Numbered from the stretch's first letter, positions 1-8,933 are shown. The stretch is 64,000 bases of DNA from Nitrosophilus kaiyonis (GCF_027943725.1 NZ_AP025696.1:1527501-1591500), one strand, 5' to 3'. Notes: generated by a model from the letters alone, not told the origin. Made by a program: numbers and translations.

Positions 1-77
1 TTTCCACTTACTCTAACAATTGCAATTGAGCCTATTCCATGACTTGTGGCTATAGCTACTATTGTGTCATTATTCAT
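1..77 (-). CDS. mnmE: tRNA modification GTPase MnmE, N-terminal fragment
   Basis: Only the first 25 or so codons lie in the window. They read MNNDTIVAIATSHGIGS followed by IAIVRVSGK, the typical opening of MnmE (TrmE), the GTPase that with MnmG modifies the wobble uridine of certain tRNAs. The ATG at 77 overlaps the end of jag by 8 bases, so translation is probably coupled. MnmE following jag is the usual order in this phylum. The GTPase domain lies outside the window. Confidence 0.85.
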   Translation of the reverse strand, partial: MNNDTIVAIATSHGIGSIAIVRVSG

Positions 78-945
78 TTTTTTTGTTAAACTCGTTTACT
101 ATTATATATTTTTCTCCATTTCTTGTTGTTCTAATAGCAACATATTTGTTTGGAAATGTTTCTCTTAACTCTTTTAATGCAATTTGAACTAAAACTCCAT
201 CAAGCACTTTTGTTTGCCCTCTGCCCTCTTTTTTTATTTTTTCTATTAACGGCTTTAAATAATTTTTAATCATCTCTTCTTGAGATTTTAAAAATTCAGC
301 TATTTCGAGTCTAATTTGTAGATTATATTTTGAATTTATCCAATTAAAAAGCATATATGAAAGAGCTTTATATCTGTATCCCTCTTTTCCTATAAGCAGT
401 GCTGAATCTGGTCCTTTAAATTCTATTAAAAGAGTATTTTCATCAAATGGCTTTACAATAATTTTTTCTATATCAAAACATGCTTCTTTAAAAAGGTCAT
501 TAATCTCTTCTTCTATTTTTTGAGCAATATCTTCAATTGTCTCTTTTTCAGTATAAAACTCTTCGAATTCCTCTTTTATTTTTGGAAGTTCACTTTTTTT
601 CTCTTCTTTTATCTTTTTTTCTATTTTTTCCTCTTTAGGAATTTTAACCTCTTCTTTTATCTCTTTTTTTTCTTCTATTGTCTGTTTTATCTCTTTTTTT
701 ACCTCTTTTTCAATAGGCTTTTCTTCTGTTTTAATAGTTTCTTTTTCAATTTTTTCTACAGATTCTTCAACTACTTTTTCTTTACATGAAGCTAAGATAA
801 CTGCATTTTTCTTTCCGAAACCTAAAAAACCTTTTGAGGGACGCTGTATTACTTCAATTTCCAAATCTGTTATAGAACAACCAAGCTCTTTTGAAGCTTT
901 TTTGTAAGCTTCTTCTAAAGTAGGAGCTTCAATTCTTTTGCTCAT
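70..945 (-). CDS. jag: Jag/KhpB-like RNA-binding protein
   Basis: 291 residues. Residues 1-50 match the Jag-N domain (SKRIEAPTLEEAYKKA and a KGFLGFGKK motif). Residues about 55-135 are an extremely Lys/Glu-rich, low-complexity linker. A KH domain follows with its loop at GKEGYRYKALSYM. The last 55 residues have the length and pattern of the R3H domain, but the Arg-x3-His pair that names the domain is not visible: the segment reads LDGVLVQIALKELRE. Jag proteins bind RNA and act in envelope and cell-shape control. The start shares one base with the yidC stop (TAATG), so the two are translationally coupled. Confidence 0.88.
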   Translation of the reverse strand: MSKRIEAPTLEEAYKKASKELGCSITDLEIEVIQRPSKGFLGFGKKNAVILASCKEKVVEESVEKIEKETIKTEEKPIEKEVKKEIKQTIEEKKEIKEEVKIPKEEKIEKKIKEEKKSELPKIKEEFEEFYTEKETIEDIAQKIEEEINDLFKEACFDIEKIIVKPFDENTLLIEFKGPDSALLIGKEGYRYKALSYMLFNWINSKYNLQIRLEIAEFLKSQEEMIKNYLKPLIEKIKKEGRGQTKVLDGVLVQIALKELRETFPNKYVAIRTTRNGEKYIIVNEFNKKNE

Positions 946-2534
946 TAAGCTTCCTTTTTAACAACTTTTCTATTTTCAAATGCTTTGTTTACAATAAGTT
1001 GCTGAATGATTGATAATATATTATTTACAAACCAATATAAAGTTAAACCTGCTGGAAATGTAATAAAGAAAAATGTAAAAACAATCGGTAAATATTGAAA
1101 GATTTTTTGCTGCATTGGATCTGTAATAGTTGTTGGTGTTATCTTTTGATGTATAAACATTGTTGCACCCATCAAAATTGGTAAAATAAAATATGGATCC
1201 ATTGCACTTAAATCTTTTATCCACAATATCCACTCAGCACCTTTTAATTCAATAGCATTTAAAAGTACTCTATATATAGCAAAAAATACCGGAATTTGCA
1301 ATAGAAGCGGCAAACACCCTCCCATCGGGTTTGCACCATGCTTTTTATATAATTGCATCATATGAGCATTAAGTTTTTGTGGGTCACCTTTATATTTTTG
1401 CTGTAACTCTTTTATTTTAGGGGATAGCTCTTTTAATTTTTGCATAGAGACCATTCCTTTAAAAGTTAAAGGAAACAGAACAATTCTAATAAGAATAGTT
1501 AAAATAACTATTGCCCATCCCCAGTTACCAACTGCATTATATATAGCTAATAAAATTTTAAACATAGGTTTTGCAATAAATGTAAAAAATCCATACTCTA
1601 TAACTGAAGTTAATTCTGGATTGATTGAGTTTAATATTTTATAATCTTTTGGACCAACATAACCGTTTATATCAAACTCTTTTTTACCCTCAACAAATAA
1701 TATTGGATTTTCCTCTTCATCCTTGGAAACGATAACATCTAAGCCATTTTTTAAATCATAAAGAAATGTTGTATAGTATCTATCCTCAGCAGCCGCAATT
1801 TTTGCTTTTCTAAAACTTTCAGTTCCTTTTGCATCTCCATCATCTATCATTGTAATAGTATCATCAGCCTCTTTTATAAGAACACCATGAAATGTATATC
1901 CATCAACTCTAACATTTGGTCTAAATCCAGGTGAAATAAAATATTTTTTATCACTGCTTAATTTCACTTTTAAATCGTAATGGCCATCAGGATATATTTT
2001 TATCTCTTTGTTTACAGTTGTTGATGATAGCTTTTGTGTAAGTTTTATTGAAACCGGAGTATTATCAATATTTATAGAAGTTTTATCACTAATATAAGGA
2101 GTTTTAAATGCTTCACTATTTAAACTTTCATCAGAAAATCTAATCTCAAGTGGTTTTGGAAGTTTTTTATCATCAAAAAGTTTTATATGTTCACCACTTT
2201 CAGTAACAAATCTTTTATCTTTTAATATTATCTGTTTAATTCTTCCTATTTTATCAATAAACATTGTAAAATGTTTAGATTCAACTTTTACTAAAGTTTT
2301 ATCGAACTCGCTACTATTTGATAAATTTTCTTGGACTTTCTCTTTTTCCATTGAGGCTTTATTTGTTGATTGTTTCGCAGTTGGAGCAGATTTTTCAATA
2401 GTGGTATTTTTTTCAGATAATTTTGTATTTTTTTCATTCTTTGGCATAAAAAAATAGTCATAAATCAAAAAAACTCCCAAAGATAAAACTATAGCAAGAA
2501 TAACCCTTTGATTGGTATCCATTTTTTCAAACAT
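945..2534 (-). CDS. yidC: membrane protein insertase YidC
   Basis: 529 residues, normal for a Gram-negative YidC. There is an N-terminal membrane anchor (about residues 10-28), a low-complexity linker, a large periplasmic beta domain (about 80-320), and then the Oxa1-like core with about five membrane segments, containing the typical QKLKELSPKIKELQQKYKG and GGCLPLLLQIPVFFAIYRVL motifs. It inserts and folds inner-membrane proteins with or without SecYEG. It overlaps yidD by 8 bases at its start and jag by one base at its end. This is the only YidC seen here. Confidence 0.96.
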   Translation of the reverse strand: MFEKMDTNQRVILAIVLSLGVFLIYDYFFMPKNEKNTKLSEKNTTIEKSAPTAKQSTNKASMEKEKVQENLSNSSEFDKTLVKVESKHFTMFIDKIGRIKQIILKDKRFVTESGEHIKLFDDKKLPKPLEIRFSDESLNSEAFKTPYISDKTSINIDNTPVSIKLTQKLSSTTVNKEIKIYPDGHYDLKVKLSSDKKYFISPGFRPNVRVDGYTFHGVLIKEADDTITMIDDGDAKGTESFRKAKIAAAEDRYYTTFLYDLKNGLDVIVSKDEEENPILFVEGKKEFDINGYVGPKDYKILNSINPELTSVIEYGFFTFIAKPMFKILLAIYNAVGNWGWAIVILTILIRIVLFPLTFKGMVSMQKLKELSPKIKELQQKYKGDPQKLNAHMMQLYKKHGANPMGGCLPLLLQIPVFFAIYRVLLNAIELKGAEWILWIKDLSAMDPYFILPILMGATMFIHQKITPTTITDPMQQKIFQYLPIVFTFFFITFPAGLTLYWFVNNILSIIQQLIVNKAFENRKVVKKEA

Positions 2535-2880
2535 CTTTTTCCTTTTTGAGATAAATATTTTTAATAAGATAAAAATGGTCTTTTTTATTTGTAGGTACTA
2601 ACCAATATTTTATTTTAACTCTCTTACTCTTTAACTTTTTTACTTTCTCACTTTCTAACTTTCTGATTACAATCGGATATTCTATCCCACCACTAAATAA
2701 CTGATTACATCTTAAAATTCTCAAAATGATAAAAAAAAGAGCTTTTATTATATTTTCGTTTTCAACTCTCCATTTTGCATATTCTGAACATGTAGGATAG
2801 TATCTACAACTACCTGGCGATAAAATCGATAAATATCGCTGATAAAAATGCAACAATAAAATAAAAAACTTTTTTAGCAT
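2527..2880 (-). CDS. yidD: membrane protein insertion efficiency factor YidD
   Basis: 117 residues. The core (1-72) carries the family signature SPGSCRYYPTCSEYA and GGIEYP. YidD assists YidC-dependent insertion at the inner face of the membrane. The ATG directly abuts the rnpA stop (TAGATG). The tail after residue 72 is basic and repetitive (RKLESEKVKKLKSKRVK) and is encoded by a purine-rich stretch (plus strand 2612-2664, pyrimidine-rich) whose words match the intergenic repeats elsewhere in this window. The tail therefore looks repeat-derived; the core is ordinary. Confidence 0.93.
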   Translation of the reverse strand: MLKKFFILLLHFYQRYLSILSPGSCRYYPTCSEYAKWRVENENIIKALFFIILRILRCNQLFSGGIEYPIVIRKLESEKVKKLKSKRVKIKYWLVPTNKKDHFYLIKNIYLKKEKDV

Positions 2881-3210
2881 CTATTTGGTTACTTTAAAAA
2901 TAAGTTTTTCAAAAACTTTTTTCAATTTTTTAAAATCTGCATCTAATATATCTTTTTTAGCGACAAATATATATGTTCCAGTAGGAATTTTATCTGAATA
3001 TAAAAGAAACAGAGCCCTAAGTCTTCTTTTAGCTCTGTTTCTTTTAACAGCATTTCCAATTTTTTTACTGGAAACAAAACCAACTTTTTTATCTCTGGTT
3101 TTTTTATAAAAAATTACAAAATATTGTGAATGAACAGCTTTTGAATTTTTATAGATATAATTAAACTCTTTACTGCTTTTTAAAGTTATAAAATTTTTTA
3201 AACTGCCAAT
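2881..3210 (-). CDS. rnpA: ribonuclease P protein component, ATT start
   Basis: 109 residues, read from ATT at 3210 to TAG at 2881-2883. It shows the RnpA pattern: [15 protein letters not shown] near the N-terminus, [19 protein letters not shown], and the basic RNR helix [15 protein letters not shown]. It binds the RNase P RNA for tRNA 5' maturation. No ATG, GTG or TTG exists in this frame between the upstream stop inside rpmH and the conserved core. ATT at 3210 has AGGAAG about 8 bases upstream and gives an N-terminus of normal length. It overlaps the end of rpmH by 13 bases and abuts yidD. The identity is firm; the start codon is inferred. Confidence 0.88.
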   Translation of the reverse strand: MGSLKNFITLKSSKEFNYIYKNSKAVHSQYFVIFYKKTRDKKVGFVSSKKIGNAVKRNRAKRRLRALFLLYSDKIPTGTYIFVAKKDILDADFKKLKKVFEKLIFKVTK

Positions 3211-3332
3211 CTTTTTCTTCCTTTTCTTCTTCTTGCATTTATAACTTTTCTTCCATTTTTACTTCTCATTCTAACTCTAAAACCGTGTGTTCTTTTTCTT
3301 CTTGTATTGTGTGGCTGATATGTTCTTTTCAT
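3198..3332 (-). CDS. rpmH: 50S ribosomal protein L34
   Basis: 44 residues, [18 protein letters not shown] at the start and [11 protein letters not shown] at the end, which is a full-length L34. It is a small basic protein of the large ribosomal subunit. The ATG at 3332 has AAGGGG a few bases upstream. It is the first gene of the rpmH-rnpA-yidD-yidC-jag-mnmE run, so a promoter should lie in 3333-3392; a weak TAATAT hexamer is present there, but no clear -35 was seen. Confidence 0.97.
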   Translation of the reverse strand: MKRTYQPHNTRRKRTHGFRVRMRSKNGRKVINARRRKGRKRLAV

Positions 3333-3392
3333 ACTTTCCCCTTCTTAAATATTTTTGAAGGCAAAGTTTACTAAATATTAGCTTAAATTCTT

Positions 3393-3782
3393 TTAAATAT
3401 CTTCCAATAATACACCAATAATATCGCTCATTGTGATTATTCCATATAATTCATTATCATCTACTACCAAAACTCTTTTTATACTATGTTGTACCATCAT
3501 TTTTGCGACATATCTCATTTCCAGTTTTCTTGTAACGCTAATGGCTGGTATTGTTGCTATATCATAAACATTTAATAGATCAATATCTCCCTCTTGAGCA
3601 ACAATAGCTTGAAGTATATTTTTAAATGTCAAAAGCCCATAAGCTCCATTTGGCGAGTTTTTATCAACAATCACTGATTTTATATTATATTTTTTCATAA
3701 GCTCAAGAGCTTTTCTAACAGGAGCTAATTGGTCCACTATAACAAGCTTATCCTTTGGTGTCATAATCTCTTCTACTAACAT
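3393..3782 (-). CDS. two-CBS-domain protein
   Basis: 129 residues from the ATG at 3782, chosen because AGGAG lies just upstream (AAAAGGAGAGATTATG). A longer reading frame to 3827 only translates the neighbouring repeat. Two CBS motifs fill the protein: EEIMTPKDKLVIVDQLAPV with IKSVIVDKN, and ATIPAISVTRKLEMRYVAKM with IKRVLVVDDNELYGIIT. CBS pairs bind adenosine nucleotides and control a partner protein. No catalytic domain is attached and the partner is unknown. It is probably transcribed separately from rpmH. Confidence 0.85.
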   Translation of the reverse strand: MLVEEIMTPKDKLVIVDQLAPVRKALELMKKYNIKSVIVDKNSPNGAYGLLTFKNILQAIVAQEGDIDLLNVYDIATIPAISVTRKLEMRYVAKMMVQHSIKRVLVVDDNELYGIITMSDIIGVLLEDI

Positions 3783-3805
3783 AATCTCTCCTTTTAAATT
3801 TGACA

Positions 3806-4003
3806 TTAGACAATAGTCATTAGTCATTAGTCAATAGTCAATAGTAATTGGTTGCTTTACTTCTTATCCCATTTATTATCTTAATTCTCCAATTTCTAAC
3901 TTTCCAACTCTCTCAATTTCTCAATTAACTATTATTAAATCCTACCACTGACCAAATGACTAATGACTAAAGACTAATGACTAATGACTAATGACTAAAG
4001 ACT
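3806..4003. repeat. composite intergenic repeat, locus 1
   Basis: The gap between the CBS gene and the P-II-like gene. On the plus strand it opens with units of CATTAGT/CAATAGT (3806-3845), passes AATTGGTTGCTTTAC, continues with about 95 pyrimidine-rich bases (CTTCTTATCCC, TTTCTAACTTTCC, CTCTCTCAATTTC), and closes with inverted units (TGACTAA repeated, about 3952-4003). The two arrays are reverse complements and could pair. It ends about 10 bases from the stop of the next gene. Confidence 0.85.
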
Positions 4004-4013
4004 CCTCCCTCAC

Positions 4014-4364
4014 CTAAAGTATCGTTTTTATTTCACTTTCAAATTTATGCAACTCCTCTTTATTTATTCCTATTACGTGTTCTAAAGGAAGAGTAAAAAT
4101 GACAGAGCTATTTTCGGTATCTTCAACATTTAATCCATCTTTTAATGCTCGCATAACTTTTAAAGATAGTTTTCTTGGCAAAATAAAGAGTAAAACTGAC
4201 ATAGCCTCTTCTAAAGTTACTCCAAAAAATATCTTTTTCTCTTTAAGCCCAATATTTTTACCACTAAGAATCGTTACTGCCCCAGCTCCAGCATTTTTAG
4301 CAATCTCTACTCCTTTTTCTTCCATATCATTTGGAATAATTGCAACAAGTGCCACAAATTTCAT
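4014..4364 (-). CDS. P-II-like regulatory protein paired with DUF1538 protein
   Basis: 116 residues with a P-II-like ferredoxin fold pattern: FVALVAIIPNDMEEKGVEIA, then GAGAVTILSGKNIG at the nucleotide-binding position, and FTLPLEHVIGI at the end. The classical T-loop with its modified Tyr (YRGAEY type) is absent, so uridylylation of the GlnB/GlnK type is unlikely. It overlaps the DUF1538 gene by 4 bases; this pairing recurs in bacteria and implies the protein regulates that membrane protein. The ligand is unknown. Confidence 0.78.
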   Translation of the reverse strand: MKFVALVAIIPNDMEEKGVEIAKNAGAGAVTILSGKNIGLKEKKIFFGVTLEEAMSVLLFILPRKLSLKVMRALKDGLNVEDTENSSVIFTLPLEHVIGINKEELHKFESEIKTIL

Positions 4365-5854
4365 CTTTTATCCTTTCTTTTAAATTCTGCATAAATCCCA
4401 TAACCCATAACAGTTATCATCGGAAAAAGCGAAGCAAAAGCTATGAGTCCAAATCCATCAATCAAAGGATCTCTTTCTGGAATATTTTGCGCAAGTCCTA
4501 AACCAAGAGCAGCAACAAGTGGTACTGTTACTGTTGATGTTGTAACTCCTCCGCTATCATATGCAATTGGAATAATATATTTTGGAGAAAAATATGTAAG
4601 AGCTATAACAATTATATATCCAGCAATTATATAGTAGTGCAACTGCCCACCTGTTACAATTCTATATGCACCTAAAGCTATTCCAATAGCAACTCCTAAA
4701 GCTACGAAAACTCTAAGAAGTAAAGAGTTAATTTTGTTTTCGCTTACCTCTTGAGCTTTTATGGCTATGGCTAATAAAGCTGGTTCAGCCATTGTGGTTG
4801 AAAATCCAATTAAAAAGGCAAAAATATAAATTAAAAAGATTTTTCCAGTAGAGGTTAATTGAAATGCCAATGTTTCGCCTATTGGAAAAAGCCCAATCTC
4901 AAGTCCTAAAATAAAAGCATATAATCCTATAATAACCAAGATTATTCCAAAAGATATTTTATGAATATGAGGAAGAGGTTTTTTTATAATAAAATATTGA
5001 AAGAACAGAATTACACCAAGAATTGGCAAAATATCTTTTATAACAGAAATTAAATCAAAAAATATTTTTTTAATATCAAAATGGCTCTCACTTACAACTT
5101 CTTGAGAAATAGCTTTTGCAATTGTGATAATTTCAGTGGTTTGTGAGCCAAAATATGAAGCAATAATTCCATAAATTTGAACAAATATCATAGGTGTTAA
5201 TGATGCAAAAGCAATAAGCCCAAATCCATCAATAATTGGGTTTCTTCCTTTTATACTTGATGAAAGTCCAATACCAAGAGCAGCAACAAGAGGAACTGTA
5301 ACTGTTGAAGTTGTTACTCCACCACTATCATATGCAAGCCCAACAATCTCTTTTGGAGCAAAAAAAGTTATAAGAACAACTAAAATGTAACCTATAATTA
5401 TGTAATATTGAATAGGATGTCCTATAATTATCCTAAATACTCCCAAAGCTATTGCAAAACCAACAGAGAATGCAACAGTAAGCCTTAAAAAAAATGCATC
5501 AATTTTACCTTGACTAATAACCTCAGATTTTTGAGCAATAGCGATAAGAGCAGGCTCAGCAATTGTTGTTGAAAATCCAATTAAAAATGCAAAAAGTAAA
5601 AGCCAAAATAGACTACCTTTTTTAGCAAATTCAATTGCGAGATTTTCACCAATAGGAAAAATTCCAAGTTCTAAGCCTCTAATGAAAACTGCCAATCCAA
5701 AAGCAACTATAATTAATCCTATAATAATTGAGAGAGAATTTTGAGGAATTTGTCCAATAATAAAAAATTGAAAAATAGCCACTACTATAACTATGGGCAA
5801 TAAATCTTTGAAAGAGTTTTTTAAATCAAGTAAAAATATACGGAGAATATCCAT
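4361..5854 (-). CDS. DUF1538 membrane protein, two fused repeats
   Basis: 497 residues, almost entirely membrane segments. Two homologous halves are visible: residues about 1-250 and 260-497 each contain LGLEIG/LELGIFPIGE, FLIGFSTT(I/M)AEPAL, YDSGGVTTSTVTVPLVAALG and DGFGLIAFAS. DUF1538 proteins are poorly characterised; a two-gene DUF1538 pair (UmpAB) has been reported as a cation/proton antiporter in Halomonas, which would make this a natural fusion of such a pair. That function is inference. It forms an operon with the downstream P-II-like gene. TATAAA upstream (about 5893-5898, minus) is a possible -10. Confidence 0.85.
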   Translation of the reverse strand: MDILRIFLLDLKNSFKDLLPIVIVVAIFQFFIIGQIPQNSLSIIIGLIIVAFGLAVFIRGLELGIFPIGENLAIEFAKKGSLFWLLLFAFLIGFSTTIAEPALIAIAQKSEVISQGKIDAFFLRLTVAFSVGFAIALGVFRIIIGHPIQYYIIIGYILVVLITFFAPKEIVGLAYDSGGVTTSTVTVPLVAALGIGLSSSIKGRNPIIDGFGLIAFASLTPMIFVQIYGIIASYFGSQTTEIITIAKAISQEVVSESHFDIKKIFFDLISVIKDILPILGVILFFQYFIIKKPLPHIHKISFGIILVIIGLYAFILGLEIGLFPIGETLAFQLTSTGKIFLIYIFAFLIGFSTTMAEPALLAIAIKAQEVSENKINSLLLRVFVALGVAIGIALGAYRIVTGGQLHYYIIAGYIIVIALTYFSPKYIIPIAYDSGGVTTSTVTVPLVAALGLGLAQNIPERDPLIDGFGLIAFASLFPMITVMGYGIYAEFKRKDKR

Positions 5855-5964
5855 AAAAATTCCTCATTTAATAACTATGCTATGAAAGATTTTATATAAA
5901 TTATGATTTAAAAAGGAAGAGTTTTAATAGTAGAAGAGATAGATTAAAAATATTGTTACATATT

Positions 5965-5990
5965 AACAACCTACCAAAAGGTAGGTTGTT
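5965..5990 (-). terminator. hairpin after clpB
   Basis: AACAACCTACC, four bases, GGTAGGTTGTT: a perfect 11-bp stem starting 3 bases after the clpB stop. On the clpB transcript strand there is no strong U-run after it, so it may act as a terminator with help or as a 3' stabiliser. Confidence 0.65.
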
Positions 5991-5993
5991 TTA

Positions 5994-8582
5994 TTAAACT
6001 CTTTGACCATTAACGATAGTCACTATTTGATCACCTTCAGCATCAAATTTAACATTATCACCCTCTTTGACTTTATCTTCTAAGATAAGTTCAGCCAATG
6101 TGTCTTCAACTAGTTCATAAAGAGCTCTTTTTAATGGTCTTGCACCATAAACTGGATCAAATCCAGCTTTTGCAACTAATCTTTTTGCACCTTCAGTTAA
6201 CTCTATTTTTATATCTCTCTCTTTTAATTTATCTTTTATTTTTTCAAACATAATATCTACAATTTTCACAATCTCTTGCTCTCCAAGAGGATTAAATATT
6301 ACAATATCATCAAGTCTATTTAAAAATTCAGGTTTAAAATATCTTTTTAGCTCATCTTTAACAGCTTTTTCTCTATCCTCTGGATCACGAAACTCCATAA
6401 TTTTATCACTTGCAATGTTACTTGTCATTATAATAATAGTATTTCTAAAATCAACTGTAACACCCTTATTATCAGTTAATCTTCCATCATCAAGAACCTG
6501 TAACAAGATATTAAATACATCTGGATGAGCTTTTTCAATCTCATCAAATAAAACAACACTGTATGGCTTTCTTCTAACAGCTTCAGTTAACTGACCACCC
6601 TCTTCATATCCAACATATCCAGGAGGTGCACCAACAAGTCTTGAAACCGCATGTTTTTCCATATATTCACTCATATCAATTCTTATGAGTGATTTTTCAG
6701 TGTCAAATAGAAATCTTGCTAATGTTTTAGCTGTTTCAGTTTTACCAACACCTGTTGGTCCCAAAAACATAAAACTACCAATTGGTCTATTTGGTTCAGA
6801 TAGTCCTGCTTTATTTCTTTTTATAGCTCTTGAAACAGCTTTCAATGCTTCATCTTGTCCAACAACATATTTTCTTAGCTCATCTTCAACATGCAAGATT
6901 TTTTCTTTTTCGCTTTGAAGCATTTTTGTTACAGGAATTCCTGTCCATTTGCTAACAATTGCAGCAATCATCTCTTCATCAACAGCATTTTTAAGAAGAG
7001 TTCCAGCCTCTTGCATCTTATTCCATTGTTCATTTAACTCTTTAAGTTTATTTTCTAAAGCTGGAATTTGACCATACTCAATTTCAGCTGCTTTATTGTA
7101 ATCACCCTCTCTTTTAGCCTTTTCAGCTTCAAATTTTTTCTTTTCAATATCTTCTTTAATTTTTGCTATCTCTTTAAAAACTTTCTTTTCATTTTCAAAC
7201 TGGCTCTCTAATGCTCTTTTTTTCTCTTCTAAATTGGCAAGCTCTTTTTCTATTTCGTTTAGTCTCTCTTCATTTTTTTTGTTTTTCTCCATCAAAAGAG
7301 CCTCTTTCTCAACAAGAAGTTGTTGAATCTCTCTTTTTACTTTACTAAGTTCAAATGGTTCAGACTCAATTTGCATCTTAAGTTCAGCTGCAGCCTCATC
7401 TATTAAGTCTATTGCTTTATCTGGAAGATATCTATCTGTAATATATCTTGCACTAAGTTTTGCAGCTGCAACTAGTGCACTATCAAGTATTTGAACATTA
7501 TGATGAGCTTCTAGCCTCTCTTTTAATCCTCTTAATATTTGAAGCGCCTCATTTATACTTGGCTCTTCAACTTTTACTGGTTGAAATCTTCTTTGAAGTG
7601 CAGCATCTTTTTCAAAATATTTTCTATACTCTTTTAAAGTAGTTGCACCAATTGTATGAAGTTCACCTCTTGCAAGAGCTGGCTTTAGTATATTTGCAGC
7701 ATCCATACTGCCCTCACCTGCTCCAGCTCCAACTATTGTATGAATCTCATCTATAAAAAGTATAATATCACCGCTCTGTTTTACTTCATCAACAACAGCT
7801 TTTAATCTATCTTCAAATTCGCCTCTATATTTTGCTCCTGCAATTAAAGCTGTCATATCAAGGCTAATCAATCTTTTATTTTGAAGACTTATTGGAACCT
7901 CTTTATTTACAATTCTTTGAGCAAGTCCTTCAACAATAGCAGTTTTACCAACACCAGGCTCACCAAGTAAAATAGGATTATTCTTTGTTTTTCTTATTAA
8001 AATTTGCATTACTCTATGAATCTCTTCATCTCTACCAATAACAGGATCAAGTTCGCCTTCTGCAGCTTTTTTTGTTAAATCTATTCCATACTTTTCTAAT
8101 GCTTCTAAAGTTTCATCAGCTGTTTGCTTATCTATCTTTTTACCACCTCTCATAGCTTCAAGAGTCTTTTTAAGCTCAAATAGATCAACATATTTTCCAA
8201 GAATTTCTTTAAAAGTAGAGTTATCTATATTTGCTTCTATCCAAGTATCAACTGCCAAATATGAGTCTCCATTTTTTACCATTTGACCTTCAGCTTTTTG
8301 AAGGCTTTCAGCTAAATTTCTTGATATTTTAATATTCTCTTTTGTAATAGTTGATACTTTTGGAAGTTTATCAGCAACACTTTTTGCTTCAAGCTCAATT
8401 GGAGCCCTATCAATATTCATTTTATTTAATGCTTGGGTTAAAATTGATGAGCTATCTGTTAGCATAGCCCAAATCATATGTGCAACATCAACTTCTGGAT
8501 TTTTATTGTGAAGTGCTAAGCTAACTGCACTATCAATAGTCTCAGTCATTTTGTGGGTAAGTTTTTCAAATATATTACTCAT
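5994..8582 (-). CDS. clpB: ATP-dependent disaggregase ClpB
   Basis: 862 residues, normal for ClpB. Order: N-terminal Clp-N domain (1-140), AAA-1 with Walker A GEPGVGKT (about 200), a long coiled-coil M domain (about 400-530), and AAA-2 with GPTGVGKT (about 605) and the sensor region near the C-terminus. It rescues aggregated proteins with DnaK. It stands alone between a strong promoter and a hairpin. No HrcA CIRCE or HspR-type inverted repeat was recognised near the promoter; only a short ACAAC-N11-GTTGT repeat lies between -35 and -10. Confidence 0.97.
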   Translation of the reverse strand: MSNIFEKLTHKMTETIDSAVSLALHNKNPEVDVAHMIWAMLTDSSSILTQALNKMNIDRAPIELEAKSVADKLPKVSTITKENIKISRNLAESLQKAEGQMVKNGDSYLAVDTWIEANIDNSTFKEILGKYVDLFELKKTLEAMRGGKKIDKQTADETLEALEKYGIDLTKKAAEGELDPVIGRDEEIHRVMQILIRKTKNNPILLGEPGVGKTAIVEGLAQRIVNKEVPISLQNKRLISLDMTALIAGAKYRGEFEDRLKAVVDEVKQSGDIILFIDEIHTIVGAGAGEGSMDAANILKPALARGELHTIGATTLKEYRKYFEKDAALQRRFQPVKVEEPSINEALQILRGLKERLEAHHNVQILDSALVAAAKLSARYITDRYLPDKAIDLIDEAAAELKMQIESEPFELSKVKREIQQLLVEKEALLMEKNKKNEERLNEIEKELANLEEKKRALESQFENEKKVFKEIAKIKEDIEKKKFEAEKAKREGDYNKAAEIEYGQIPALENKLKELNEQWNKMQEAGTLLKNAVDEEMIAAIVSKWTGIPVTKMLQSEKEKILHVEDELRKYVVGQDEALKAVSRAIKRNKAGLSEPNRPIGSFMFLGPTGVGKTETAKTLARFLFDTEKSLIRIDMSEYMEKHAVSRLVGAPPGYVGYEEGGQLTEAVRRKPYSVVLFDEIEKAHPDVFNILLQVLDDGRLTDNKGVTVDFRNTIIIMTSNIASDKIMEFRDPEDREKAVKDELKRYFKPEFLNRLDDIVIFNPLGEQEIVKIVDIMFEKIKDKLKERDIKIELTEGAKRLVAKAGFDPVYGARPLKRALYELVEDTLAELILEDKVKEGDNVKFDAEGDQIVTIVNGQRV

Positions 8583-8613
8583 ACCCTTTCTCCTTTAATT
8601 TTAGTTTTGTGTT

Positions 8614-8642
8614 ATTATACAACTTTAGTCTATTGTTGTCAA
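8614..8642 (-). promoter_or_regulatory. consensus sigma-70 promoter of clpB
   Basis: Read on the minus strand: TTGACA (8642-8637), exactly 17 bases, TATAAT (8619-8614). Both hexamers are perfect consensus. The ATG of clpB lies about 30 bases further on, preceded by AAAGGAG. Most other promoters in this window show no recognisable -35. Confidence 0.88.
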
Positions 8643-8878
8643 GTTTATTTAGTTGTATTGTTATATAGTAAATTTATTTGCACTTACTTTTCTTACTTTC
8701 TGCTTCCTTCAGCTTTATACTTTAATTCTAACTGCATACTTGTTTCATTTCGCTCTTGTTAACTTATCAACTATCCCTCTTCACAGCTTCACTGCTTTAC
8801 GGCTTATCCTCTTATATCTTTATGCCTTCTCTCTTTAAACTAATAATAGAGTTTAGCCAATTTTTATTAAATATTAAT
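8643..8878. repeat. pyrimidine-rich spacer between clpB and ctpA
   Basis: The divergent gap is filled, from about 8682 to 8840, by C/T-rich plus-strand words such as CTTACTTTCTGCTTCC, CTTCACAGCTTCACTGC and CGGCTTATCCTC, the same vocabulary as the composite repeats at 45530, 50130 and 52040. No 7-base array and no 183-bp module is present. Short open frames here have no coding character. Confidence 0.6.
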
Positions 8879-8884
8879 TATAAT
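8879..8884 (+). promoter_or_regulatory. possible -10 of ctpA
   Basis: TATAAT about 50 bases before the ctpA start, within an AT-rich stretch. No clear -35 hexamer is present, which is common for sigma-70 promoters in this phylum. Confidence 0.4.
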
Positions 8885-8933
8885 CATAAAAACTTTTTTA
8901 AAGGTATCTTTTTAAATATTGGAGAAACAAATA

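Noticed and set aside
520-789. Phe-rich open frame on the plus strand opposite jag
   Set aside because: It is the complement of the Lys/Glu-rich linker of jag; there is no ribosome site and the composition is an artefact.
3198-3215. A fused rpmH-rnpA reading frame
   Set aside because: Careful codon reading shows rpmH ends normally at RKRLAV and a TAA; rnpA is in another frame.
3806-4003. CRISPR array suggested by regularly repeated units
   Set aside because: The units are 7-base tandem repeats without spacers of 25-40 bases and no cas genes are near.
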